This document shows positions 53,869 through 64,000 of a DNA stretch of 64,000 nucleotides, piece after piece. The notes under the pieces were generated by a model that saw only the letters and a program-made list of their open reading frames with translations, was not told the origin of the DNA and made no database searches. Origin of the DNA: Taxillus chinensis (Eukaryota; Streptophyta; Magnoliopsida; Santalales; Loranthaceae); assembly GCA_023512835.1 (NCBI GenBank), contig CM042085.1, positions 45,742,189-45,806,188 on the forward strand, in the 5' to 3' direction. Numbering within the stretch: position 1 is the stretch's first letter; each line of letters opens with the position of its first letter. The translations under genes were made by a program, and so were the position numbers.

Positions 53869-55482
53869 CTATGCAGATAGATCAAGCATACCTAATTTAA
53901 GGAGAAGTTCAGAAAATCTTGCATCAGGTACGGGTTTGGTGAGTATGTCTGCAAGTTGATCACCCGTAGCAACATGTTCGAGAGATATGAGCTTTTTAAG
54001 AACATGATCTCGGATGAAGTGATACCTGATTTCAATGTGCTTGGTCTTTGGGTGCATCACAGGATTGTTGCTGATGGCAATGGCACTAGTGTTATCGCAG
54101 TACAGAGGAACAGATGTCATGTTGAAGCCATAGTCAGTAAGTTGACTTTGCATCCAGAGTAACTGAGCGTAGCAACTCCCAGCAGCTATATATTCCACCT
54201 CAGCAATAGAGGTTGATACGGAATTCTGCTTCTTACTGAACCATGAAATCAATCTGTTTTTGAGAAATTGACAAGTACCGCAAGTGTTCTTCCTGTCGAT
54301 GCGACAACCGGCAAAATCAGCATCCGAATAACCGGATAAGGAGAAGTTGGACTCCTTTGGGTATGGAAGTCCCAAATTCACTGTCCTTTTTAAATATCTC
54401 AATATCCGTTTCACATGAAGCATGTGTGACTCTTTGGGATTTGCCTGATATCTTACGCAAATGCAAGTCGCAAACATTATATCCGGGAGACTTGCGGTAA
54501 GGTACAACAATGATCAAACATCCCTCTGTATTCAATCACATTTAAAGATTCGCCATCAAGATCAGGATCTAACTTGGCACTAATGTGCATCGGAGTTTTT
54601 ACGGGAGATGAGTTCTGCATTCCGAACTTCTTGATTAAGTCTCGTGTGTACTTCGCTTGGTTGATGAAGATTCCATCCTTCACTTGTTTAACTTCTATCA
54701 CAAGGAAATACGTTAGTTCTCCCATCATGGTCATTTCGAATTTGCCAGTCATCAACTTTGCAAATTCTTCACAAAGCTTCGGATTGGACGATCCGAAAAT
54801 GATGCCATCCACATAGATTTGTACGATGAGTGAATTATCTTTCTCCTTTCGTAGAAATAGAGTGGTGTCTATCTTCCCTTTTCTGAAATTATATTTGAGC
54901 AAGAATTCTGACAGTTTGTCGTACCAGGCCCTTGGAGCTTGCTTCAATCCATACAAAGCTTTCCATAGTTTATATACCATATGCTCAGCCTTGTGTTCAA
55001 TGAACCCCGAGAGGTTGTTCATCATAAACCTCCTCTTTAAGGTCTCCATTTAGAAATGCACATTTGATGTCCATTTGATAAACCTTGAAGTTTTCATATG
55101 ATGCATACGCCAAGAACATTCGGATTGCCTCAAGTCTAGCTACTGGAGCAAAGGTTTCGTCATAATCAATGCCTTCTTCTTGACAATATCCTTCGGCTAT
55201 CAGTCTGGCTTTGTTCCGGATTACTATCCCTTCGGTATCCAATTTATTTCGGAACACCCATTTAACTCCTATGACTTGTTGACATCTCGGCCTTGGTACT
55301 AATGTCCACACTTCATTCCTCTTGAACTGATTAAGCTCTTCTTGCATAGCTTCTATCCAATTTGAGTCTTGAAGGGCTTCTTCCATGTCCTTCGGCTTTA
55401 TTTGTGATAGAAAACACGAGTAGAGGCATAGATTGGAAGTGGCTGCCCTAGTTCGTACTCCAACAGTAGGATCACCAATCAC
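53869..55482 (-). pseudogene. pol: Reverse transcriptase and RNase H of S2
   Basis: The frame 55482-54997 begins in the linker and contains [51 protein letters not shown] and [14 protein letters not shown]. After a break it continues (55049-54477) with [20 protein letters not shown] and IYVDGIIFGSSNPKLCEEF. The catalytic YVDD reads YVDG (about 54815), losing an essential Asp. RNase H (54510-53869) has CDNTSAIAISNNPVMHPKTKHI and ends in MLDLSA. Except for the YVDG change and one or two breaks, this is the better-preserved of the two copia polymerases. Confidence 0.88.
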
Positions 55483-57210
55483 TTGATCTGATGGGTGGTT
55501 CCGAGTCCACCTGTAGTTCTGCGCAAGAGGTGGTGAGTAGTTGATGATTTGAAGCTGTACCAGATCGGGTGGATCTTGGATATCAGTTGGTTGAGCTTCT
55601 TCCGGACCATTCGTACCTGTTTGATGAACAGTTCCTGAAGTACTTGAAAGTTCTTCAACACTGTTGCTTTCAGTATTAACTGGTCCGGACGGACTTGAAG
55701 GTTCTCCGGAGTTATGAATGTCCGTAATAGTTTGTCCGAAGATAGGTGAAAGTCCTATGTCCGAGTCTTCTGAAGCATCATCGGTAGCATTTCTTCTTGC
55801 TTCACCGATGCTTGTTGATTGGTCAATAATAGTAGCAGGAACATGTCTGAACTGAGAGTAGTCGATTATATTTGTATAATCCTACATAATAGAATTTGAA
55901 GATCCAATACTTGACCAGTCAAGGTTAGATTCATGAAAATTAACATGGATAGATTCTTCAACAGTTAGACGCTTTCTATTGAAAATACGATAAGCCTTGC
56001 TATGTAAAGAGTATCCGATAAAGATCCCATCATCGGATTTTGGCTCAAATTTACTCCGGGCCTCTTTGCCGTTATTTAACACGTAGCAAGCACACCTAAA
56101 AGCTTTCAAATGAGATATCGATGGCTTTTTTCCTCTCCACATCTCATAGGGTGTTTTCATGGTTACCTTATTGATAAGAGTTCTGTTCTAAACATAGCAT
56201 GCAGTTGACATAGCTTCAGCCCACAGACTGAGAGGAAGCTTTGCCCCTGCAAACATGGATCTGCCGGCTTCGACTAGGGTGCGATTCTTACGCTCAGCAA
56301 CTCCATTTTGTTGTGGAGTCCTGGGCGCAGAGAAGTCATGCTGAATGCCCTGTTCAGAACAATATGATCTCATATCGGAAAAATCAAACTCCGTACCATG
56401 ATCACTCCTGATGCACTTAATGCTCAGTCCTTATGAATTGCTTATCCAGTTGAAGAGATCTACAAGATGCTCAAAGGTTTGATCCTTTGACCTCAGGAAC
56501 ATCACCCATGTATACCTGGTGAAGTCATCGATAACCACTAGGGTATATCTCGCACCGGCAAGAGAAGCAATAGAAATGGGACTATAGAGGTCCATGTGAA
56601 GAAGTTGCAGCGGAGCAGTTATTGAATTAACTGATTTGCTTTTAAAGCTATATTTGGTCTGCTTGCCGAGTTGGCATTCCCTACAGATGGAGTCTCTGGA
56701 GAATTTGTGTTTGGGCAAACCATTTACTAAGTCAAGCGAGGCTAATTTAGACAAGGTTTTAAAATTTAAATGTGCGCAACGCTTGTGCCATAGCCAACTT
56801 TCTTCATCTGATGCTTTAGTGAGGAAGCATACAGGGTTGGAAGAATTATTTCTTAAGACCACTGAATATATGTCCCCATCTCTTAATTCGGATAACTTAA
56901 CATCTCCGAATAAGTTTTCCCTCACTGTGCAGGTGTTGGACATAAAAGAGACAGTAAATCCTTTGTCACATAAATTACTGACACTCAGCAGATTATGTTT
57001 CAAACCTTTGACTAGTGCAACTCTAGTGATTGATACACAGTCGTTGGTTAAAGTGCCATAACCCACAGTCTTACCATTACTGTTGTCTCCATATGATACA
57101 TATGGGCCTCGTTTGTCAGTAACATCAACGAGCAGAGACTGATCACCCGTCATATGTGCGGAGCATCCACTATCGAGGATCCACTTGCTTTGATTGATCT
57201 TTAACTTCAA
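55483..57210 (-). pseudogene. pol: Protease and integrase of S2
   Basis: The frame 57210-56431 opens with the protease: WILDSGCSAHMTGDQ (57180-57141) has the copia D-S-G catalytic triplet. The GAG-pre-integrase HHCC module follows (WLWHKRCAHLNFKTL, CRECQLGKQ), then the first catalytic Asp in LLHMDLYSPI (about 56590). A stop at 56431 interrupts the core. The second Asp (SDHGTEF, about 56400) and Glu (QNGVAERKNRTL, about 56300) are in the next frame. The C-terminal part (56160-55882) has TPYEMWRGKKPSISHLKAFRC and FIGYS. 55880-55483 is a Pro/Ser-rich linker with breaks. Confidence 0.87.
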
Positions 57211-59554
57211 GTGATCTGGTAATGCAATCCAGAGATGCTCCTGTAAGACAACAGTTTACACTTTTGGTGCCTGAACTTGTCTCGGGCAGTTAGGAGAAAC
57301 AACAGTGGTGTCGATAGTTCCGGATTTAACTTTGTTAGGAATTTTAGCTTTCCAGGTTGACTTTATTTTGTTGGATTCAGCTGCTTCTTTTACTTGGGTT
57401 TTCTTGGGAGAGACACTCCTTTAAGATTTAGATTTAGATTTGCTCGAAGAACCCTTTTTGATAAACTGATCTTTATTAGTATGAATTTGATTACAAAGCC
57501 AGCTATCAGACAAGCTCCAGCATTCATAGTGATAATGACCTATTTCTCTACATATGGAACAGACACTATGATGCGGAGTGGTAACAGGGGAAACAGGTTT
57601 CTCAGGTTTAACAGATTTTCTACTCTGTTCCCTATGGCCTAATCCTTTGTGATTGGGTGACGTGCTCTTGGCCCTAGATGCGCCAGCCTTTGCCTTTCCT
57701 TTCTTTCTGGGTGCTACAGTTTCGGCTTTAACTGTAGCAACCTTCCCTTCATCGTTAGATACGGGTGCTACTGCTTCGAGAACTGCAGTAACAGCCTCCG
57801 TTCCACAATCATAGATTATGGTGCCACCTGAAATGAAACAATCCAACGGTTTAGACGTACTAACAGGGTAAAGGTTGGTTAGTTTCGGAATGAAATCTGG
57901 AGGACACTCAATAGTTTGTGTGAAGGTTGATGGTTCGGAGCCTAGGCCAGGTTTGACTCGGATGTTGTCTGGATCAGTCCAAAAAGTGGAGGCTATTTCC
58001 CCAGATTTTAGCCACTTACGAATTATTTCCTTTTCCTGTTCCAGTTCATTTTTGAGTCGTTTCACAATAACTTTTAGGCCAGTTAGGTTGGTATTTAGCA
58101 AGTGATTTTCAGCTCTCAGATCATGATACCAAGCCTCTTTACCCCTGAAGTCAGTTATGTCCTTTTCTAGTCTAGCAACAGTAATGTCAAGACATTTGTT
58201 CTAATTTTCCATATCTTTATACATTTGAGTAATTATTAGTCTCTCGTTCTTTTCATGATCACATTCAGTAATAAGAGATTCTAATTTACTCATAAGCTCA
58301 AAGATCGAAGGTACCTCAGTATTTTCCATGAGGTAGACGTTCGGCTTAGGAGTTGGCTCATTATCCGAGGATTCCTCCTCTTATTCCGAGCCACTGATGT
58401 ACTTTGTGACGAATGCCTTCCTCTTGTTCTTGCTGTTGTCTGAGGTGGAGCGGCGAGGAGTAACCTTGTCACTTTTCTCGGCCACTTCAGATTTGGATTT
58501 ACAGTCCTTGGCCTAGTGACCAGGTTTCCCACAGTTATAGCATTCCTGGGAACTGGACTCCTATCGCTCCTTCCTTCGGAATGACGATGAGGAGCCTCTT
58601 CTGAATCCTTTTCTGCTTTTCCGCAGCAATTGCTCGAAGGATTTGACGAGTAGAGCTATTTCCTCTTCAGCGTCAGAGTCAGAATTCTCAGACTCTTCAG
58701 TATCATCATTCCTCAGTATGCTAAGACATTCCATAGCTTTAAAAGCTACCCCCTTTTCTTTCCAAGCTATTTTCTCGTCTCGGTCAGAATATTTAAACCT
58801 GACCTCGTGAGTCCGTAGCTCTCCGTATAGTTCTTCAAGGGGAACATACTGCCAGTTCTTGTCGTATTATATCTGAAGTTTCTTGGAGTAGTAGCGATCT
58901 GGCAAGGAGTGAAAAAACTTGTCATTGATTTGAGATTGAGAATAATGCTCATTGACAATTTTTAGCTCAAGGATGAGCTTGCCGAATCTCTGATAGATGC
59001 TCTTGAAAGATTCGCCAGGTTTGTGATTGAAACTCTCAAAGTTCTGTCTGAGAGTACAAATAACATTCTGCATTTGGGACTGACTTCCCTCATAGAGGAT
59101 TATCAGTTTATCCTAGATAACTTTCGCTGTCGTGCAACCCTGGATGTCCGTGAAAGCTTCAGAGTCCAAAGACGATGTAACATATGTTAGAGCCTTTTCG
59201 TTAACACACTGTCAGGCTCTTTCATCATTGGTGAGTTCAGCATCAGTCTTTGGTCTTCTAACTCCATGTTCTCCGATTATCATTGGAGTGGGTATCTCCT
59301 GATGAAGACACGGCCACATGAGATGATCATGGCAAACCATGAACATCCTCATGCGAGCTTTCCACTGGGAGAAAAGCTCAGGTGTGAACTTTGGAGGCTT
59401 TGTCAGAGTGAAACCAGAACTCCGTGGTTGTGAAGCGGCGCGCAGCAGGTTGAGGTGGATCGACATTTTCATTGCTGCTACGATTGGGGAGGGGCTCTTG
59501 TGCACCTCCGGAGTTAAGGCGAGTGTTGAATAACATACTGCTTTCTTCGGCCAT
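57211..59554 (-). pseudogene. gag: Gag of S2 with two zinc knuckles and coiled coil
   Basis: It starts at the minus-strand ATG at 59554 (MAEESSMLFNTRLNSGG). The capsid part includes KPPKFTPELFSQWKARMRMF (59505-59212) and FESFNHKPGESFKSIYQRFGKL with FFHSLPDRYY (59073-58867). A first CCHC knuckle (about 58540-58510, CYNCGKPGH) is interrupted by a stop. A long heptad-rich helix follows (about 58330-58020, with LKVIVKRLKNELEQEKEII). After a Lys/Ser-rich linker comes a second knuckle, CSICREIGHYHYEC (about 57575), close to the protease. The knuckle, coil, knuckle order supports Sirevirus membership. Confidence 0.8.
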
Positions 59555-59599
59555 TGATGAGAGAAAGAGTGGGATCTCTACTTTGAACAGATAGAACTT

Positions 59600-59611
59600 G
59601 CTCTGATACCA
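59600..59611 (-). other. Primer-binding site (tRNA-iMet) of S2
   Basis: The complement reads TGGTATCAGAGC, two bases from the LTR end. Confidence 0.9.
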
Positions 59612-59613
59612 CT

Positions 59614-60034
59614 TGTTGGTCCCTTGGAGCCTGGGGGGGGGGGGTGAATAGGCTCTTATCGAAACTCTTTTCTCACTCTTTGGCACAATACTTATATGGT
59701 CAAGAGATAGAATCAATGCGGAAGATAACCAGATAGTGGAAGTATTTTGTTTTATTAGCAGTATGATAAGTACAACAAAATGGAAGCAGACTAAAGCTTG
59801 AAAGCTTTTAGACCTACTAGACAACTCTTTAACACTCTGTTTACAAGTACTCCCACACTTGCCTCTATGATCTCAATGAGCTTTGGTACATACACAAAAC
59901 TATTACACACTCACTTATCAACTCTTTATAAAATGTACAAGTGTTTCTCTTTATAGAGACATCCACAAGAGACAACCCTGGAACTTGTTGTTCTGGATAT
60001 TGTGCACATTTACTGTCCTTCAGAAATCTCTTTG
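59614..60034 (-). repeat. 5' LTR of S2, truncated by element E
   Basis: This aligns with 47901-48318 of the 3' LTR, starting TGTTGGTCCCTTGGAGCC. It includes a run of 14 G near 59635-59650 that replaces CTAGAGGGA. It stops at 60034, where chromovirus E begins. Confidence 0.87.
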
Positions 60035-60566
60035 TGTAATAACCCGTATTTTGGGATATGAGGAGTTAGTCTCAGTTTTGCCTTTTTGGGTGGAAATTGT
60101 TGGGTTTAGGGAGTTTTATTTCCACACACTTTGACTAAATCATCTTGTATGTTGATGAGCAAGCAAGAGGCAAAGTTTGAGCCCAATAGGAAATGCACGT
60201 GAGAATGGCTTTTCACGTGCAGTGATATTTTTGCATGGGAACCTTCCTGATGTTGTTCTAAGGCTTGTGGAAAAATTCTAGAGCATTTGGAGGTGCCAGT
60301 AAGAAGGGCCTTTCTCACGTGCAGCCTTCATTACCCTTGTTTTGTTGTTCTGATACTCTCTTGCTAAAGGACCATCGTGAAATTATGAGTGTTTTGTCCT
60401 ATGTGGTTGCAAAAAGGTTATAGGCTGTCATCAAAACTACGTTGTTTTGATGCTGGGATTCATTTAATCAAAACTACGTCAATTTGGGTTTTTAGTTGTT
60501 TATATAAAGAGGTGAAGGCTCCTTGTTCTAGGTTTAGGGTTCTCTTCGTCAGCAACCGCAGCCGTC

Positions 60567-60616
<50 letters not shown>

Positions 60617-61839
60617 GAGAGTTCTGGACGTTGCTGCTGTGGTGTTTCTTGTGGGCGACCGACGTTCGGCGTGGGAGCAAGATCGTTGCGGTGGCAATAC
60701 GTTTTCCTATAGGTAGGGGTACTGTCTCCTTATACCTAATCCGGGGTTAGACCCCATGGAGAATGAACTATTGGATATCGCTATTGTTGTTATATTATTT
60801 ATATGTAAATTCATATAGGTGTGACCTCCTATATGAATGTTGGCCTTCAATGGCGTATTGGTGTAATTCTGACGTTGGGTGGCCAGTGCATGTTAAATGT
60901 TCGATAAAATGCCTGTCTGAATATGCCTAGGATGTGTTTGATAATATGCCTATGTGGCTGGATTTGTGAGTTCGTGAATGTATGCATGCTAAGTGTTTGA
61001 AGTTATGCCTGTGTGACCACGTATGTCAAGTGTTTGATATTATGCCTGTATGGCCATGTTGTGCTACGTGTTTGCTTGTACACCCGGTGGCTATGGAAGC
61101 CCGGGCCTGTTTTATTGAACCCGGTGGCTGTGGAAGCCCGGCCTGTTTATGTTAGCCTGTGTGGTTGTGGGAACTATATGCCTGAGAGGCGGTTAAACTA
61201 TTTGCCTGGGAGGCGGTTAAACTATTTGCCTGAGAGGCGGTTAAATCATTGGCCTGAAGAGGCGGTTAAATCACTTACGGTTAAATCATTGGCCTGAAGA
61301 GGCGGTTAAATCACTTGCTTGAGGTGGTTAAAGTGTAAGCCTGTGTGGCAGTGGAAGATTGTATTTGCTGATGTGGTTTGTATTATATCTGTTGAAATTA
61401 TTGTATCACAACACTGCACTTGTACACATGGCATGTAGATGCTAAGAGCATGGGATGGGTTGGGGAGACATGATCCCTACTAAGCTGTGGTTGCTCACCC
61501 CTCCTACTGTGTTTGGTTTTTCTACAAGGACCTACAGGCGTTAGGCGGGAACACCCAAGTGGAAGGTAGTTCTGTTTTGTGGTTTTACTTATCATTATTT
61601 GAGTCTTGTTGTTTTTGTGTGAGCCTTGTAACCCCAGTAGGGGCATATTGTAATGAGTAGTTTTAATGTAATAAGAGCATGTTTGGACACCTTTGTTATT
61701 TTTGAACTTAATAAATATATGATTTTGCCTCTGAATATGAAATGCGAAGTGTATGTTGTATCCTAACCCCTTTATCCAAACTTGGGTAAAGGGAGGGTCA
61801 CGTTCCGGTCTCCTCGGGTTAGAAATCCGGGGCGTGACA
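60035..61839 (+). repeat. 5' LTR of chromovirus E
   Basis: This 1805-bp LTR runs TGTAATAACCCGTATTTTGGG to GGGGCGTGACA. It has CACGTG motifs (60195-60320), a palindrome at 60430-60451 and a partial one at about 60467, a TATATAAA box (60501-60508), a GA tract (60570-60612) and a hairpin (60809-60838). It carries both kinds of GC-rich unit: two CCCGGTGGCT units (61083-61145) followed by six GAGGCGGTTAAA units (61185-61330). Confidence 0.88.
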
Positions 61840-61842
61840 ATA

Positions 61843-62322
61843 TGGTATCAGAGCATGGTCTAGTTGGCCTAGGGTAGTGGGCGGACTAGGTTATCTTGAG
61901 TCCTTTAGAGGAGCCTGGAGGGACATGCCTGATCAACATGGTCCTCTTTGAGCCTCTAAGGTGTACTTGGGGTAGTCCAGTCTTGTGGTAGGGTTTGCAT
62001 GCATGGGTATTAGGGCACTAGTTGCATTTGCTTATGTGTGTTTGTGTGGATGGTGTACATGTGGAAAAAAAAAATGTTATGTGTAATGTGGATTAAACTG
62101 TGACAATGTGAAATGTGATTAAGTGTGAAATATTAAATGTGGTTTTTCCTTGTTTATATGAGTTATGTGCAATGTGGAGTGAACAGTGTAATGTGGATTA
62201 ATGCAAAGAGTGTAATGCTATGTGACAGTTGTAGTAGAACTATTAAGTGGGGTAGAGGTAGTGTCGCGCGGTAGTTAGTGAATGCGATTTGATGATTATC
62301 CTTCTTACTTCGAGTAGTAAGA
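61843..62322 (+). other. Primer-binding site (61843-61854) and leader of E
   Basis: TGGTATCAGAGC lies three bases after the LTR. The leader contains repeated short TGTGAAATG/AATGTGGAT-like words (62090-62210) but no gene. Confidence 0.85.
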
Positions 62323-62830
62323 ATGCAGCCAAGGAGAGTGACACGCGCGTCTAGGGCAGTGGCTGATGAGTCTTCTGCCCATGAGGGTCTGGGTGCGGGG
62401 CAGTCCGCTGGAGGACATGCGCTGTTGCTGGCGCAGTTGTGAGAGGGCATCAGACTGGAAGTCCAGGAGCTGAGAGAAGGTATCCGGCAAGAGGTCCGGG
62501 AGGAGGTGCGTCGTGAGATGGCGGCCTAGCAGGTGGTGCCACCACCACTGCCACCACCAGTGGGGGAGTTACCTCGTGAGCTTGAGAGTTCGCTGGGCGG
62601 CGTACCGATACATGCGAGAGGATGACGTGGTGACCCGGTTCCGAAAGGAACAACCTCCAAGGTTCAAAGGGGAGGGAGACCCAGTGTTAGCTGAGCACTA
62701 GCTGAGGCAGATTGAGCATGTATTCACCTTTCTCCTGCCCCCTGGAGGAGGATAAGGTGAGGCTAGCCATTCGGCAGCTGGAGGGGAATGCTTTGGAGTG
62801 GTGGCTGAGTGTCGCGGGAAGCCGTACGGT
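62323..62830 (+). pseudogene. gag: Gag N-terminus of E, cut by the Athila-family LTR
   Basis: The ATG at 62323 gives MQPRRVTRASRAVADES, as in A, C and D0. There are in-frame stops near 62440 and 62526. The capsid start DDVVTRFRKEQPPRFKGEGDP is at 62620-62690 and the ALEWWLSVAGSRT sequence (62790-62830) runs into the LTR. Confidence 0.8.
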
Positions 62831-64000
62831 TGATAACGTGCATTTATGCCATTATCCTATGGCTTATATAGGGTGTTTTAGCGTATGTTTTGTACCTATT
62901 TGCATGTTATTTTCGACATATTTGCTCTAACCCCTAGGAAGACCCTGTTTGGTGTATAGTGGTACTTTTTGAGTGTTTTTGGCAGGTTTTGGAGCAACCT
63001 TTTCCCACACACTTTGGCTAGATCACTCCATCAACTCACAAGGAAGCTATAGGAAGAAGATGGAAGCAAAATGAAGGCAAAATCAAGGTGCACGTGAAAA
63101 GCCTTCTCACGTGCATTCTCACGTGCAAGGATTTTATTGCATGGATGCCTTCTACAACTCAAGAGGAAGCTTTGGAGCAAATTTGAGTCAAATTGGAGCT
63201 GCACGTGAAAAGGGTCTTCTCACGTGCATTCTCACGTGCAAGCATTTTTGCGCTCCAAATGATGTATTTTGTTGTTTTAATCATTTCCCTCTAAAGAACT
63301 GGGTCAAATTTGGTGTAGTTTGAGTTTTATTTCGCCTAGAACGTCGATTAGTGTCACTAACCAAAACGACGTCATTTTGGCTGCGACCACATTTATAATT
63401 AGGGCACACTTTTTGTAACCCTAATTTGGCCCACTAAATCCTATAAATAGGGGTCTTTGGAGGCATTGTAAATCATCTTGAGTGGGAGAATCTGATCTGA
63501 GTTCGAAAAGAGCCGTAGCCGTTGCTAAAAGATCGGATTGTCCTTGGCAAGGAGTGATTTGGGGCAGCATACGCCTGGAGTCTTTGGAGGTCAAGTCCTG
63601 GTTCATCTTGGGGTCTTCCTTTATTGTCCTGATCTTGTAATCATGTTCTTTCTTGAAATTGTTATTGCTTTTGTCATGATTATGGAGTAAGTTTTGTTAG
63701 TCTAGGGGAGCAATGTAGCCCCCAATAAATTGTATTCGGTTTGGTTATGGTTGTTCAATAAAATAGAATTCAGTTTTTGTTTAATTCACTTGCTTGTATG
63801 GAAATGCCTAGTTTATGCATAATTAGATAATCTTAGCCCTTGTCTAGGGTGGAACACTAGTGAATTAGATTTAATATTGCATGATGGACCAAGTCTGCAA
63901 CTATTAGATTGTTTATCTACCTTGATCACTTTTATTCACATGGACCAAATGGGATAAAAGCCTTAAATCTATCTTAACATGGACCAAATGTAAGATAGGT
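62831..64000 (+). repeat. Athila-family LTR, truncated by the window end
   Basis: It starts TGATAACGTGCATTTATGCC, as does the LTR at 13040-11552 read on its sense strand, and shares the GCTCTAACCCCTAGGAAGA segment. It has CACGTG clusters (63090-63240), a palindrome CCAAAACGACGTCATTTTGG (63361-63380) and a TATAAATA box (63442-63449). The 3' end is not reached. In the first copy this LTR is 1489 bp, so about 320 bp would be missing. Confidence 0.8.

Larger units (their letters stand above)
47901..60034 (-). mobile_element. Sirevirus-like Ty1-copia element S2
   Basis: S2 is a nearly complete minus-strand copia element: 3' LTR 47901-49320, polypurine tract, ORF3, spacer, pol, gag with two zinc knuckles, tRNA-iMet primer site, and a 5' LTR cut by E at 60034. 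Gene order in element sense is gag, protease, integrase, reverse transcriptase, RNase H, ORF3, the copia order plus an extra gene. The left flank is TAACC; the right flank is outside the window. Confidence 0.87.
60035..64000 (+). mobile_element. Chromovirus E (divergent Tekay family), 5' part, interrupted
   Basis: E is represented by a 5' LTR, primer site, leader and gag start. From 62831 an Athila-family LTR interrupts it. The remainder lies right of the window. It is the same LTR family as D0 and inserted antisense to S2. Confidence 0.82.

Noticed and set aside
15653..60034. Possible large inverted duplication, since both halves show Sirevirus, then D0/E, then Athila-type in mirrored orientation
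   Set aside because: Insertion points differ. D0 lies in S1 pol and E lies in the S2 LTR, and the Athila LTRs enter gag at different positions, so the insertions are independent.
1..64000. Host protein-coding gene hidden between elements
   Set aside because: Every long frame could be placed in gag, pol, ORF3, an LTR or low-complexity DNA. The unclassified 41753-45775 and 47478-47900 intervals have no convincing coding sequence.

Overview
The window is repeat-dense plant nuclear DNA. I recognise no host gene, rRNA gene or tRNA gene. Nearly all of it is LTR retrotransposons inserted into one another. Three lineages are present: Tekay/Del-type Ty3-gypsy chromoviruses (tRNA-iMet primer site, FIDD reverse transcriptase, C-terminal chromodomain-like tail), an Athila/Tat-type Ty3-gypsy family (tRNA-Asp primer site, LTRs beginning TGAT), and Sirevirus-like Ty1-copia elements with an extra gene after pol. 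The lineages point to a seed plant with a large genome; I cannot name the species.

Layout, left to right. 1-345 and 9291-13040 are two pieces of one minus-strand Athila-type element, split by chromovirus A (346-9290, plus strand, complete, target duplication AGCCC). The Athila element lies in the gag of chromovirus D0 (13041-15652, minus, the rest left of the window), and D0 lies in the pol of Sirevirus S1 (15653-41752, plus, 5' part left of the window). S1 carries pol to 17209, a spacer, and ORF3, which is split by chromovirus B (19688-37566, plus, duplication GGTCC). B is itself split in gag by chromovirus C (23003-31884, minus, duplication CCGGG). S1 ends in a rearranged 3' LTR (38792-41752). 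From 41753 to 47900 there is unclassified repeat-like DNA holding a solo chromovirus LTR (45776-47477). Sirevirus S2 (47901-60034, minus) follows with 3' LTR, ORF3, spacer, pol, gag and a truncated 5' LTR. Chromovirus E (60035 onward, plus) cuts that LTR, and an Athila-family LTR (62831-64000) cuts E's gag.

As seen in this sequence no element has an unbroken gag-pol. However, many LTR-pair differences and frame breaks sit at CTG/CAG trinucleotides that appear as CG, TCG or CTCG in one copy. This looks more like read error at CHG-methylated cytosines than like decay, so elements A, B and C may be less damaged than they appear.

The most interesting signals are four. (1) Several hundred bases of promoter DNA are shared in the same order between the Athila-type LTR and the chromovirus LTRs. 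(2) The Sirevirus ORF3 has a TATA motif at a conserved distance upstream in both copies. (3) A hairpin in the chromovirus LTR transcript shows paired base changes among families. (4) Short-motif arrays fill the promoter half of the Sirevirus LTRs.
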